64,000 nt of DNA from NCBI RefSeq assembly GCF_001870435.1, contig NZ_MDDR01000057.1, positions 62,001-126,000 on the forward strand. Direction: 5' to 3'. Shown piece after piece: positions 16,767 through 25,064 of this stretch. The translations under genes and the position numbers were made by a program. Each line of letters begins with the position of its first letter. Position 1 is the first letter of the stretch. The notes beneath the pieces were generated by a model. The model was not told where the DNA came from, did no database searches, and saw nothing but the letters and a program-made list of their open reading frames with translations. This DNA comes from Pseudomonas costantinii (GTDB lineage Bacteria > Pseudomonadota > Gammaproteobacteria > Pseudomonadales > Pseudomonadaceae).

Positions 16767-17561
16767 ATGACTAGAAACGGTCCTTTGGCCCTCGGCTTCC
16801 ATGGCCTGGTGGTGCTGTTCATGATGGCGCCGCTGGTGGTGGTGTGCCTGGTGGCTTTCACTCCGGAGAACACCTTGAGCCTGCCGACGTCGGGTTTTTC
16901 CCTGCGCTGGTTTCGTGCGGTGTTCGAGCGTGCCGACTTCATCCATGCGTTCTATAACAGCCTGATCCTGGCGTTTACCGCTGCGACCCTGGCGACGCTG
17001 ATTGCCGTGCCGGCGGCCTTGGCGATCAGTCGCTACCAGTTTCCCGGGCGCAATTTTTTCAGCGCGTTGTTTTTGTCGCCGATCATCATCCCGCACCTGG
17101 TGCTGGGCGTGGCGATGCTGCGGTTGTTTGCGCTGATGGGCGTCAACGGCAGCTTTACCTGGCTGATGCTGGCGCACGTAGTGATCATCACGCCGTACGT
17201 GCTGCGCCTGGTGCTGGCCGCAGCCATCGGTATTGATCGCAGCGCCGAGCAGGCAGCGGAATCCCTGGGTGCCGGCCGCTTTACGCTGTTTCGCCAGATC
17301 ACCCTGCCGATGATTTTGCCCGGCGTGGCCGGTGGCTGGTTGCTGGCGTTTATCAACAGTTTTGATGAAGTGACGCTGTCGATCTTTGTCAGCTCGCCGG
17401 CCACGCAAACCTTGCCGGTGCGCATGTACGTGTACGCCACCGAATCCATCGACCCGATGATGGCGGCGGTCTCGGCGCTGGTGATTGCGCTGACGGCGGC
17501 GACCATGATTCTGCTCGATCGGGTCTACGGCCTGGACCGCGTGCTGGTGGGGAAACATTGA
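16767..17561 (+). CDS. ABC transporter permease 2 (PotC-like)
   Basis: A 264-residue inner-membrane permease with about six membrane segments and the EAA motif EQAAESLGAGRFTLFRQITL. It pairs with the preceding permease to form the channel. Its stop overlaps the next start as TGATG, consistent with one tightly coupled operon. Confidence 0.9.
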   Translation: MTRNGPLALGFHGLVVLFMMAPLVVVCLVAFTPENTLSLPTSGFSLRWFRAVFERADFIHAFYNSLILAFTAATLATLIAVPAALAISRYQFPGRNFFSALFLSPIIIPHLVLGVAMLRLFALMGVNGSFTWLMLAHVVIITPYVLRLVLAAAIGIDRSAEQAAESLGAGRFTLFRQITLPMILPGVAGGWLLAFINSFDEVTLSIFVSSPATQTLPVRMYVYATESIDPMMAAVSALVIALTAATMILLDRVYGLDRVLVGKH

Positions 17562-17851
17562 TGGCCTTGTTCAAACGATTGGCCGAAACCCAGCGCCCTG
17601 CCCTGGCGTTCACCCTGGACGGCCAACCGGCCAGCGGCTTGCTCGGCGACACCCTGTTGACCGCCATACTGACCTGCGCCGACCACGTGCGCGGCAGCGA
17701 TTTCAGTGCCGAGCGTCGTGCCGGTTTCTGCTTGATGGGCGCCTGCCAGGATTGCTGGGTACGGCTTGAGGATGGGCGCCGCGTGCGCGCCTGTTCAACC
17801 CTGTTGGAAGCAGGCCAGGCGATCAGCCGTGATCCGGGGCGCCAACCATGA
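17561..17851 (+). CDS. (2Fe-2S)-binding subunit of an HcnA/opine-oxidase-like dehydrogenase
   Basis: A 96-residue protein with a plant-type ferredoxin cluster pattern, GFCLMGACQDCWV followed by ACSTL (C-x4-C-x2-C and a distal C). This is the small iron-sulfur subunit found in HcnA, in opine oxidases and in D-hydroxyproline/proline dehydrogenase complexes. The start ATG at 17561 overlaps the permease stop; the end overlaps the next start (ATGA). It would carry electrons from the flavin subunits encoded next. The linked uptake system argues for amine or opine catabolism rather than cyanide production. Confidence 0.85.
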   Translation: MALFKRLAETQRPALAFTLDGQPASGLLGDTLLTAILTCADHVRGSDFSAERRAGFCLMGACQDCWVRLEDGRRVRACSTLLEAGQAISRDPGRQP

Positions 17852-19191
17852 AGCCGGTGGTGATTGTGGGCGCAGGCCCGGCGGGAATCAGCGCGGCGCG
17901 CACCCTGCTCGAGCATGGCATCAAACCGTGCCTGGTGGATGAGAGCCTGCGCGGCGGCGGGCAGATCTATCGGCGCCAACCCGCGAACTTTCAGCGCTCG
18001 GCCAAGCAACTGTATGGATTTGAAGCGGGCAAGGCCGAGGCCGTGCATCGCACGCTGGATGAACTGGCGCCCTTGATCGACTACCGACCCGAAACCCTGG
18101 TGTGGAACACCGAGGACGGGCGCCTGGATATGCTCAACAACGGCCGCGCCGAGAGCCTTGAGTACTCGAAGATCATTGTCGCCACCGGCGCGACCGATCG
18201 AATTTTGCCGGTGCCGGGCTGGACCTTGCCCGGTGTCTACAGCCTGGGCGCCGCGCAGATTGCGTTGAAGTACCAAGGCTGCGCCATCGGTGAACGGGTG
18301 GCGTTGTGTGGCAGCGGGCCGTTGCTGTACCTGGTGGCTTATCAATACGCCAAGGCGGGCGCCAAGGTGGTGGCGGTGCTCGACAGCGCACCGTTCAGTG
18401 CCCAATGCCGCGCATTACCGGCGCTGCTCGGGCAACCGGCGACCTTGGCCAAAGGTGTGTATTACCGCGCCTGGCTGACGGCCCATGGGGTTCCCGTGCA
18501 TCAGGGTGCAACCCTCAAGCACATCGACGGTGAGCAGCGGGTCAGCGGTATCCGTTGGGGCGAGCAAACGCTGGAGTGTGACGCGGTGGCCTTCGCCCAC
18601 GCCCTGCGCAGCGAGACGCAACTGGCGGACTTGCTCGGCTGTGAATTTTCCTGGAATGGATTGAACCGCGCCTGGTTGCCGCAACGCGACAACGCCGGGC
18701 GCAGCAGCATCAACGGGGTTTACCTGGCCGGTGATGGGGCCGGGATCATGGGCGCCGATGCGGCACACATGGCCGGTGAGCGCGCGGCACTGGCGGTGCT
18801 GGAAGACTCGGGCATCGCGATTGATCATCGCCGCCCCGCCGTTCTGGAGCAGCAATTGGCGGGCATCCAGCGTTTTCGCCATGGACTGGAAACCGCATTT
18901 CCCTTCCCTGAGCAGTGGGCTGCGCAGGCGCCCGACGAGCTGATTGTATGCCGCTGCGAAGAAGTCAGCGTCGGCGACGTGCGCGCGGTGGTCGATGAAG
19001 GCCACTGGGAAATCAATCGGGTCAAGGCCCATTGCCGCGTCGGCATGGGCCGTTGCCAGGGCCGTATGTGCGGGCTGGCGGCGGCCGAAATTATCGCTGA
19101 GCGCAGTGGCCGAGGCATTCAAGACGTCGGCCGTTTGCGTGGCCAGGCCCCCATAAAACCGCTGCCGTTTGGCGTGGAGGTGCAGCCATGA
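17848..19191 (+). CDS. HcnB-like FAD/NAD(P)-binding oxidoreductase subunit
   Basis: A 447-residue flavoprotein. N-terminal FAD-binding motif VVIVGAGPAGISAARTLLEH, a second dinucleotide-binding segment RVALCGSGPLLYLVAYQYAK, and VYLAGDGAGIMGADAAHMAG. The C-terminus has a BFD-type [2Fe-2S] pattern: VCRCEEVSVGDVRAVV, then HCRVGMGRCQGRMCG. This matches the alpha/B subunit of HcnABC-type and opine-oxidase complexes. It overlaps both neighbours by 4 bases. The reaction is probably oxidative cleavage or deamination of an imported amino-acid derivative together with the DadA-like subunit; the substrate is not readable from sequence. Confidence 0.87.
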   Translation: MKPVVIVGAGPAGISAARTLLEHGIKPCLVDESLRGGGQIYRRQPANFQRSAKQLYGFEAGKAEAVHRTLDELAPLIDYRPETLVWNTEDGRLDMLNNGRAESLEYSKIIVATGATDRILPVPGWTLPGVYSLGAAQIALKYQGCAIGERVALCGSGPLLYLVAYQYAKAGAKVVAVLDSAPFSAQCRALPALLGQPATLAKGVYYRAWLTAHGVPVHQGATLKHIDGEQRVSGIRWGEQTLECDAVAFAHALRSETQLADLLGCEFSWNGLNRAWLPQRDNAGRSSINGVYLAGDGAGIMGADAAHMAGERAALAVLEDSGIAIDHRRPAVLEQQLAGIQRFRHGLETAFPFPEQWAAQAPDELIVCRCEEVSVGDVRAVVDEGHWEINRVKAHCRVGMGRCQGRMCGLAAAEIIAERSGRGIQDVGRLRGQAPIKPLPFGVEVQP

Positions 19192-20285
19192 TCGATGTCA
19201 TCGTTCTAGGCGGGGGGATTGTCGGCGCTTCGGCGGCGTTGATGCTTGCGCAGAAAGGCCGGCGCGTCGCGCTGGTGGAGCGCGATTTTTGTGGCTCGCA
19301 CTCCAGTGGCGTCAACTATGGCGGCGTGCGCCGCCAAGGTCGGCCATTGCATCAGTTGCCGCTGTCACAACGCGCCCATGAACTGTGGTCTGACTTGCCG
19401 GGGTTGATCGGCATCGATGGAGAGTACGTGCGCTCCGGGCATTTGAAGTTGGCGCGCAGTCATGCGGATTTCGCTGCGTTGCAGGCGTATGCCGAACACA
19501 CCCGTGGCTTTGGCATGAACTTGCAGTTGCTGGATTACACCGAGCTGCGTGCACGATTCCCTTGGGTGGGCGATATCGCGGTAGGCGCCTCGTTGTGCCC
19601 GGAAGATGGGCATGCCAACCCGCGACTGGTGTCACCCGCCTTCGCCCGTGCAGCACAGCGCCACGGCGCGTCAATCTACGAGCAGGCGGAAGTGGTTCGA
19701 ATTGAGCACGACGGCCATCGCTTCCAGATTCACTGCGCCAATGGCCTGCACCTCCAAGCACCGTGGCTGCTCAATTGCGCTGGCGCCTGGGCCGGCACCG
19801 TCGCGAAACTGTTTGGCGAGCCGGTGCCGATCACTCCAGCACACCCGGCGATGCTCGTCACCGAGCCGTTGCCGGTGGTGATGAACGTGAGCACGGGCGT
19901 CGAAGGCGGTGGAATTTATGCGCGTCAGGTTGCCAGGGGCAATTGCATCCTCGGCGGCGGTCGCGGCTTTGCCCTGGGCCCGCAACAGGCACGCCCCGGG
20001 CAAGCGGCGGTGCTGGAAATCCTGCGCAATGCCGGCGAGCTTTACCCGTTCCTCAAGGGTGCCCAGGCGATTCGCACCTGGAGCGGCACCGAAGGTTACC
20101 TCCCCGATCATGAGCCGGTGATCGGCCTCAGTAGCACCACACCTGGCCTGCTCCACGGTTTCGGCTTTGCCGGCGCCGGGTTCCAGCTCGGTCCCGCAGT
20201 CGGTGAAGCCTTGGCAGAGATTGTCTGCCTGGGCGCCAGCCGCCACCCCATCGAAGCGTTTTCCATCCGTCGTTTCCAAGCCTGA
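19188..20285 (+). CDS. HcnC/DadA-like FAD-dependent oxidoreductase subunit
   Basis: A 365-residue D-amino-acid-oxidase-family flavoprotein: FAD-binding VIVLGGGIVGASAALMLAQKG at the N-terminus, and at the C-terminus GTEGYLPDHEPVIGLSS with HGFGFAGAGFQLGPAVGE. It is the catalytic, substrate-oxidising subunit expected beside the two preceding proteins. An internal motif (HSSGVNYGGVRRQGR) resembles the flavin-proximal segment of sarcosine/opine oxidases. It overlaps the preceding gene by 4 bases and is followed after 14 bases by the binding-protein gene. Confidence 0.87.
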   Translation: MIDVIVLGGGIVGASAALMLAQKGRRVALVERDFCGSHSSGVNYGGVRRQGRPLHQLPLSQRAHELWSDLPGLIGIDGEYVRSGHLKLARSHADFAALQAYAEHTRGFGMNLQLLDYTELRARFPWVGDIAVGASLCPEDGHANPRLVSPAFARAAQRHGASIYEQAEVVRIEHDGHRFQIHCANGLHLQAPWLLNCAGAWAGTVAKLFGEPVPITPAHPAMLVTEPLPVVMNVSTGVEGGGIYARQVARGNCILGGGRGFALGPQQARPGQAAVLEILRNAGELYPFLKGAQAIRTWSGTEGYLPDHEPVIGLSSTTPGLLHGFGFAGAGFQLGPAVGEALAEIVCLGASRHPIEAFSIRRFQA

Positions 20286-20299
20286 GAGGAAAAACACCC

Positions 20300-21331
20300 A
20301 TGAACACACGTATCGCGCTGTCCTGCTTGTCCCTCGCATTGCTCGTGTCCACCGCCCATGCGGCGCCGACGCTGTACCTGGGCATGAACGGCGGCACTAT
20401 GGAACGGGTGTACGCCGACAAGGTGCTGCCCGCGTTCGAGAAGGCGAATAACGTCAAGGTGGTGATCGTGCCCGGTACCTCGTCGGACATTCTCGCCAAG
20501 GTCCAGGCCAACAAAGACAACCCGCAAATGCACGTGATGTTCCTGGATGACGGCATCATGTACCGCGCGATTTCCATGGGCCTGTGCGACACGCTCACGC
20601 CGAACCCGACCCTGGACCAGATCCCGGCCAAGGCGAAGATCAAGGATCAAGCCGTGGCCGTGACCCTGGGCGTGACCGGCCTGGGCTACAACGCCAAGAT
20701 GTTCAAGGAGAAAGGCTGGGCGCCGCCCACCTCGTGGATGGACCTGGCCGACCCGCGCTTCAAGGACAAAGTGGTGTTCCAGTCCCTGGCCTCTTCGACT
20801 TTCGGCTTGCACGGCTTTTTGATGTTCAACCGCATCCAGGGCGGCTCAGAGACAGACGTGGAGCCGGGCTTCAAGGCCTGGCCAAAAACCGTGGGCCCCA
20901 ATGTGCTGGAATACATCGCCAGCTCGGCAAAAATCTCCGAGATGGTGCAAACCGACGAAGCCGCGATCTTCCCCCTGACGCCGACCCAGGTCACGACCCA
21001 GAAACTGCTGGGCATCCCCATGGAATACGCGCAACCCAAGGAAGGCGCAGTGGTGCTGAACGTGGCCGAATGCGTGATCGCGCGTAATGACCAACCGGAA
21101 CTCGCGCAGAAACTCGCGGCGTTCCTGCTGACCGCCCAAGCCCAGGCCCCGGCCTTGGAGGAAGGTGATCAAATCCCTTCGAACCCGACCACACCGACCA
21201 CCGACAAGACCCGTGCGCGGGTGGAGGCGATGCAGGGTTACTTGCAGACGGCAATTTCGATTGATTGGGACCAAGTGAACCGGGCGCGGCCGGAGTGGAA
21301 TGCGCGCTGGAGTCGCTCGATTGAACGCTAG
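20300..21331 (+). CDS. ABC transporter substrate-binding protein (PotD-like)
   Basis: A 343-residue periplasmic protein with a signal peptide (MNTRIALSCLSLALLVSTAHA). The spermidine/putrescine-type binding fold shows in PTLYLGMNGGTMERVYADKV, VVIVPGTSSDILAKVQANK and GVTGLGYNAKMFKEKGW. It completes the importer. It is the last gene of the operon, and a long inverted-repeat element begins 9 bases after its stop. GAGAGGAAAAACACCC before the ATG gives a good ribosome-binding site. Confidence 0.9.
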   Translation: MNTRIALSCLSLALLVSTAHAAPTLYLGMNGGTMERVYADKVLPAFEKANNVKVVIVPGTSSDILAKVQANKDNPQMHVMFLDDGIMYRAISMGLCDTLTPNPTLDQIPAKAKIKDQAVAVTLGVTGLGYNAKMFKEKGWAPPTSWMDLADPRFKDKVVFQSLASSTFGLHGFLMFNRIQGGSETDVEPGFKAWPKTVGPNVLEYIASSAKISEMVQTDEAAIFPLTPTQVTTQKLLGIPMEYAQPKEGAVVLNVAECVIARNDQPELAQKLAAFLLTAQAQAPALEEGDQIPSNPTTPTTDKTRARVEAMQGYLQTAISIDWDQVNRARPEWNARWSRSIER

Positions 21332-21339
21332 CCCTTAAA

Positions 21340-21462
21340 GATCGTTCCCACGCTCCGCGTGGGAATGCAGCTCTGGACGCTCCGCGTCCTGCCTTTAAGT
21401 CTTGCGTATAGGTGACGCGGAGCGTCACGGGAGGCATTCCCACGCAGAGCGTGGGAACGATC
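21340..21462. repeat. Nested inverted-repeat element (29-bp arms)
   Basis: The outer arms 21340-21368 and 21434-21462 are inverted copies matching at 28 of 29 positions; each arm is itself a hairpin around CCCACGC/GCGTGGG. Inside lies a second inverted pair around GGACGCTCCGCG and CGCGGAGCGTC. The element fills the space between the binding-protein stop and nadE, and its right edge covers the nadE stop codon. It looks like one of the dispersed intergenic repeats of fluorescent pseudomonads and could end transcription from both sides. Confidence 0.75.
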
Positions 21463-22273
21463 AGGGGGTGATCGGTAAGGCGCGTTTGTGCGCTGTCTTG
21501 CTGTACGCACCCTCAACAATCGCCCTCACCCGCTCACTCACCGGCTCGCCCATCAGGTAGGCGTCGATCTCTGCATAAGAGCAGCCGTAAGCTTGCTCAT
21601 CTGCCTTGCCTGGCGCCAACTCTTCAAGGTCGGCGGTGGGCTGTTTGTGCACCAGGTTCGCTGGTGCGCCAAGGGCCGTGGCCAGCAGGCGAACCTGGGT
21701 TTTGGTCAGGCCCGAGAGCGGTGCCAGGTCGCAGGCGCCGTCACCGAACTTGGTGAAAAAACCCATCAACGCTTCGGCGCCGTGGTCGGTACCGACGACC
21801 AGGCCGTTGTGCAGGTTGGCCACGGCATATTGCGCGATCATCCGTGAACGGGCTTTGACGTTGCCTTTGATAAAGTCGATCTGCTCGGCGCTGGCTTGGT
21901 CAGTCGACAGGTTGGCCATCAAGCCGTCGACGCTGGCGGCAATATTCAGGGTATCGATATGGTCCGGGGTGATGAAATCCAGGGAAGCCTGGGCATCGCC
22001 TTCATCTGCCTGGGCTTTATAGGGCAAGCGCATGGCGATAAAGCGCGCGGCGTAGTCTTCGGCTCGCATCTGCTCAACCGCCAACTGGCACAGGCGGCCG
22101 GCGGTTAGGGAGTCAACCCCGCCGCTGATGCCCAGTACCAAAGCCTTGCAGCCTGAGTTGCGCAGCGTGGTCTTGATGAAGTCGATGCGTCTTTGAATCT
22201 CCTGCGGTTCACCGCCCCTGACCAGCGACCGATTGATCTTCAGTTCCTGGGCGATACGTTCTTGAGTTTGCAT
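21461..22273 (-). CDS. nadE: NH3-dependent NAD+ synthetase
   Basis: A 270-residue enzyme that amidates nicotinate adenine dinucleotide to NAD using ATP and ammonia. The pyrophosphatase-fold signature LGISGGVDSLTAGRL lies near residue 45; VVGTDHGAEALMGFFTKFGDG and QPTADLEELAPGKADE are further family motifs. No glutaminase domain is present, so it uses ammonia directly. The ATG at 22273 gives MQTQERIAQELKI; a longer in-frame reading up to 22360 only runs back into pncB. It starts one base after the pncB stop and is the third gene of pncA-pncB-nadE. Confidence 0.95.
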   Translation of the reverse strand: MQTQERIAQELKINRSLVRGGEPQEIQRRIDFIKTTLRNSGCKALVLGISGGVDSLTAGRLCQLAVEQMRAEDYAARFIAMRLPYKAQADEGDAQASLDFITPDHIDTLNIAASVDGLMANLSTDQASAEQIDFIKGNVKARSRMIAQYAVANLHNGLVVGTDHGAEALMGFFTKFGDGACDLAPLSGLTKTQVRLLATALGAPANLVHKQPTADLEELAPGKADEQAYGCSYAEIDAYLMGEPVSERVRAIVEGAYSKTAHKRALPITP

Positions 22274-22274
22274 G

Positions 22275-23492
22275 TCACACCCCCACGCTGCCGACGTTAA
22301 ATACCTTCGCCGCATACTGCAAAAACGAGGCGTCTTCGCAGACATTCTTGATCGGATCATCGGAAAACTTCACCACCGGTTCACCGTGTACCCGCACCAG
22401 TTTCATCACGATGCTCAGCGGTTCCACACCCTCCACATCACAGGCCAGGCTGGTGCCCATGCCAAACCCAAACTTAGCCTTGCCCCGCACGTGACGCAGG
22501 ATCGGCAGGCATTTTTCAAAATTCAGACCGTCGGAGAACATCAGGTCCTTGGTCATGGGGTCGATACCCAGTTCTTTGTAGCGGGCCAAGACCTTGTCGG
22601 CCCAGGCGATCGGATCACCGGAGTCCTGGCGCAGCCCGTCGTAGAGTTTGGCGAAGTACAGGTCGAAGTCCTTGAGGAAAAAGTCGGTGCTGATGCAGTC
22701 GGTCAAGGCAATGCCGAGGCGACCGCGATACTCACGCACCCAGTTCTCCAGCGCGGCGTTCTGGCTCTCGCGCAGACGCCCCAGTTGCTGGTGCACCATC
22801 AGCCATTGGTGGGCCATGGTGCCGATCAGCGGCAGGTCGAACTCATAGGCCAGGTGCGCGTTGCTGGTGCCGACAAACTGGCCGGGGAAGTCGCGACGCA
22901 TGATGTCGACGACTTCGCGCTGAGCCTTGAACGACAGACGCCGACGGGTAGAGAAATCGGAAACACGCAGGTCGGCCAGTTCGTCGCGGCTGAGGTTTTT
23001 CTCCAGCCAGTCGAACTTCTGGTAGAGCTTGCGGGTGACGTCTTCCAACGTGACATCGGGGTATTTGTCGCGGTTGCGCAGCTCGCTGACCAACGCCAAG
23101 ACCGGCTGTTCGAACATGATGCAGTGCAGCATCGGGCCAACCACGCGGATGTTCAGTTGCCTGTCGATTTCGCTGACGTGGATATAGCGCAGGTTGAAGC
23201 GAAACAGGCCGAGGAAGCGCTCGTAATCCGGGGTCAGGTATTCGCGAAAACGTGGGTTGAACAGAAAGCGCAACTCACCTTCACGCATGTGCAGGCCGCC
23301 GAGTTTTTCCAGCTCGTCGCGCAGTTGCGGGATCAGGTGACCGAGCTTTTCCTTGGCGCGTACGATGAAGTTGTATTCCACATCGACGTTGGGGTGCTGG
23401 TGCAATACAGCCTGCATCATGGTGAAGGTGTAGTAGTCGGTGTCGAGCAAACCCTGGATCACCGGGGACTCGTAGTCGTAGGCACTTTCCAT
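22275..23492 (-). CDS. pncB: Nicotinate phosphoribosyltransferase
   Basis: A 405-residue enzyme converting nicotinate and PRPP to nicotinate mononucleotide in the salvage pathway. The start MESAYDYESPVIQGLLDTDYYTFTM (shown here only to name the conserved LLDTDYYTFTM), GTSNAHLAYEFDLPLIGT and the histidine motif GTMAHQW match the family. It sits 11 bases after pncA and 1 base before nadE, so all three are co-transcribed leftwards. An NrtR-type operator lies upstream of pncA and presumably controls all three. Confidence 0.95.
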   Translation of the reverse strand: MESAYDYESPVIQGLLDTDYYTFTMMQAVLHQHPNVDVEYNFIVRAKEKLGHLIPQLRDELEKLGGLHMREGELRFLFNPRFREYLTPDYERFLGLFRFNLRYIHVSEIDRQLNIRVVGPMLHCIMFEQPVLALVSELRNRDKYPDVTLEDVTRKLYQKFDWLEKNLSRDELADLRVSDFSTRRRLSFKAQREVVDIMRRDFPGQFVGTSNAHLAYEFDLPLIGTMAHQWLMVHQQLGRLRESQNAALENWVREYRGRLGIALTDCISTDFFLKDFDLYFAKLYDGLRQDSGDPIAWADKVLARYKELGIDPMTKDLMFSDGLNFEKCLPILRHVRGKAKFGFGMGTSLACDVEGVEPLSIVMKLVRVHGEPVVKFSDDPIKNVCEDASFLQYAAKVFNVGSVGV

Positions 23493-23503
23493 GGTGTGTC
23501 TCC

Positions 23504-24151
23504 TTAACGCGTGGCCATCGCGGCCAGTTCTTCGCGGGTGCTGCTGATGACGGCACCGGCCTTGAGCAACTCATTGACGGCTTTTACGCCGCCCTCCTGC
23601 GTAATACCTCTGCACGCCGGCAGGTGCAGGACCACTTCCAGGCCGGACTTGAGCAGTTGCAGCGCAGTGGTTTTGACGCAGTAGTCCAGGGCCAGGCCGC
23701 CGACGATCACACGCGTCACGCCTTGCGCTTTCAGATACTCAATGACGCCGGTGGACAGCTTGTCGTGCAGGTCGTGGTAGCACGCGCCGTAAGGGTGAAG
23801 GTCGGGTTCGACGCCTTTCCAGATGAAGTAGTCGTAGTCATACGGCGCGGGCAACTCGTCCAACAGCGTGAAGCCCTCGGTGCCCGGTACACAGTGGGCG
23901 ACCCAGGTGATATCGGCGTGAGCCAGGCCGGTGGGTTGGTACATGTCGCTGCGTTGCGTGACCACCCAGGGGGCCTGCGGCGTGTGGGCGTCTTTACTGC
24001 CGACGCGGTGGCCGGCGAGGCTGGCCATATAGTTGAGCTCGGCGCCGATCTGATCGCCGCCTGCTACAGGCAACTCGTCGGGACACAGCGGCGTGAAGCT
24101 CTTCTGGGGGTCGACGTCGAATGAAGCAATGGCAGTTTTCGAGAGGGTCAT
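23504..24151 (-). CDS. pncA: Nicotinamidase
   Basis: A 215-residue isochorismatase-fold hydrolase releasing ammonia from nicotinamide. Catalytic-triad landmarks are visible: Asp in ASFDVDPQKSFTP, Lys in FIWKGVEPD and Cys in GLALDYCVKTTALQLL; metal-site residues lie in GSKDAHTPQ and VAHCVPGTEGF. The ATG at 24151 is preceded by a good GGAG-type site; an in-frame extension to 24178 overlaps the palindrome and is rejected. It heads the pncA-pncB-nadE operon, divergent from nrtR. Confidence 0.93.
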   Translation of the reverse strand: MTLSKTAIASFDVDPQKSFTPLCPDELPVAGGDQIGAELNYMASLAGHRVGSKDAHTPQAPWVVTQRSDMYQPTGLAHADITWVAHCVPGTEGFTLLDELPAPYDYDYFIWKGVEPDLHPYGACYHDLHDKLSTGVIEYLKAQGVTRVIVGGLALDYCVKTTALQLLKSGLEVVLHLPACRGITQEGGVKAVNELLKAGAVISSTREELAAMATR

Positions 24152-24177
24152 GGTGGTTCTCCTGTGGCCTGGAAACA

Positions 24178-24198
24178 AAAGTACACGTCGTGTACTTT
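24178..24198. promoter_or_regulatory. Palindromic operator, probable NrtR site
   Basis: A 21-base palindrome with 10-base arms (AAAGTACACG and CGTGTACTTT) around a single central T. It sits 27 bases upstream of the pncA start and about 100 bases before nrtR. The perfect symmetry and position between an NAD-salvage operon and an NrtR gene make it the expected repressor site. Confidence 0.75.
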
Positions 24199-24297
24199 CA
24201 TTGCAACAAATATCTATTTATCTATCCTTGTATCAGTACATGACATATCTGTTCGATCCGTTAGACTGTGCCCCGCCATTGTTTATAAGGATTTCAC

Positions 24298-24990
24298 ATG
24301 TCACTTAGCGCCTACCTGCACACCGTCGACCTGTGCGCACTGTTCTACTGCCGCACCTCCGGGGAATTAAAGCTGCTGTTGAATAAACGTGACGCCGAGC
24401 CTTTTGCCGGGCATTGGGCGTTACCGGGCGTGGTGGTGAACGGCGGTGTGCAAGATCTGAGCCTCAAGGATGCGGTGGAGCGGTTGCGCGCGAGTGACAA
24501 GGTGGGTTTGAACCTGGCCTGGAGTGAACAAGTCGGGACGGTGGGTGATGCGTTTCGTGATCCGCGCTGTTGGTCGTCGTCCACTTACTACCTGGCGATC
24601 GTGGCGGATGAAGTGACGCTGGCTGAGCATCAAGGCTGGTTTTCGTTGAATGCCGTGGCGGATGGCAGCATCAAGCTGCCGTTCGATCACAACCTGATCG
24701 TGGCGGCCGTGCAGGAGCGGTTGTTTTCCAAGTCGCTGTACAGCAGCTTGCCGTTGATGTTTTTGGGAGATGAATTCAGCGCGCCGCAAGCCACCACGAT
24801 TTTTTCCCTGGTGCTGGCGCGGCCGGTGTTGAAGAGCAGCATTCGTCAGCGCTTGTTAAAGCTGACCGAGGCCGGGTATTTGCGTGAGACGGGGCGCAAG
24901 AAGAATGGCGAGGGTGGACGGCCACAGGCGACGGTACAGAGTTTAAAACCTGGAGATATTTACTTCTTTGATCGCAGTTTTGCGGAATAG
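24298..24990 (+). CDS. nrtR: NrtR, Nudix-related repressor of NAD metabolism
   Basis: A 230-residue protein with an N-terminal Nudix-fold domain (AGHWALPGVVVNGGVQD) and a C-terminal winged-helix domain (RPVLKSSIRQRLLKLTEAGY, then RETGRKKNGEGGRPQ). The Nudix catalytic box is degenerate: the expected acidic REXXEE residues are replaced around KDAVERLRASDKVG, which fits a ligand-sensing domain rather than a hydrolase. NrtR repressors sense ADP-ribose or NAD intermediates and repress NAD genes. It is divergent from pncA-pncB-nadE, with AAGGA before its ATG. The locus arrangement resembles the nrtR region of P. aeruginosa. Confidence 0.88.
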   Translation: MSLSAYLHTVDLCALFYCRTSGELKLLLNKRDAEPFAGHWALPGVVVNGGVQDLSLKDAVERLRASDKVGLNLAWSEQVGTVGDAFRDPRCWSSSTYYLAIVADEVTLAEHQGWFSLNAVADGSIKLPFDHNLIVAAVQERLFSKSLYSSLPLMFLGDEFSAPQATTIFSLVLARPVLKSSIRQRLLKLTEAGYLRETGRKKNGEGGRPQATVQSLKPGDIYFFDRSFAE

Positions 24991-25017
24991 CCTCGCCCTC
25001 AGGAACAATGAAGATCA

Positions 25018-25048
25018 AATGTGGGAGCGAGCAAGCCCGCCCACATTT
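25018..25048. repeat. REP-like palindrome
   Basis: AAATGTGGG (25018-25026) and CCCACATTT (25040-25048) face each other around AGCGAGCAAGCCCG, the layout of Pseudomonas REP sequences. It lies between the convergent nrtR and dehydrogenase genes and may serve as a terminator. Confidence 0.6.
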
Positions 25049-25064
25049 TGCTCCGCGTAGAGCT

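Noticed and set aside
17561..20285. Hydrogen cyanide synthase (hcnABC)
   Set aside because: Subunit types match, but the operon carries a dedicated ABC importer and an IclR regulator, and the third subunit (365 residues) is shorter than I recall for HcnC. An amine/opine dehydrogenase is more likely.
22272..23507. 411-residue plus-strand frame over pncB
   Set aside because: Antisense shadow of pncB, whose own motifs and operon position are clear.
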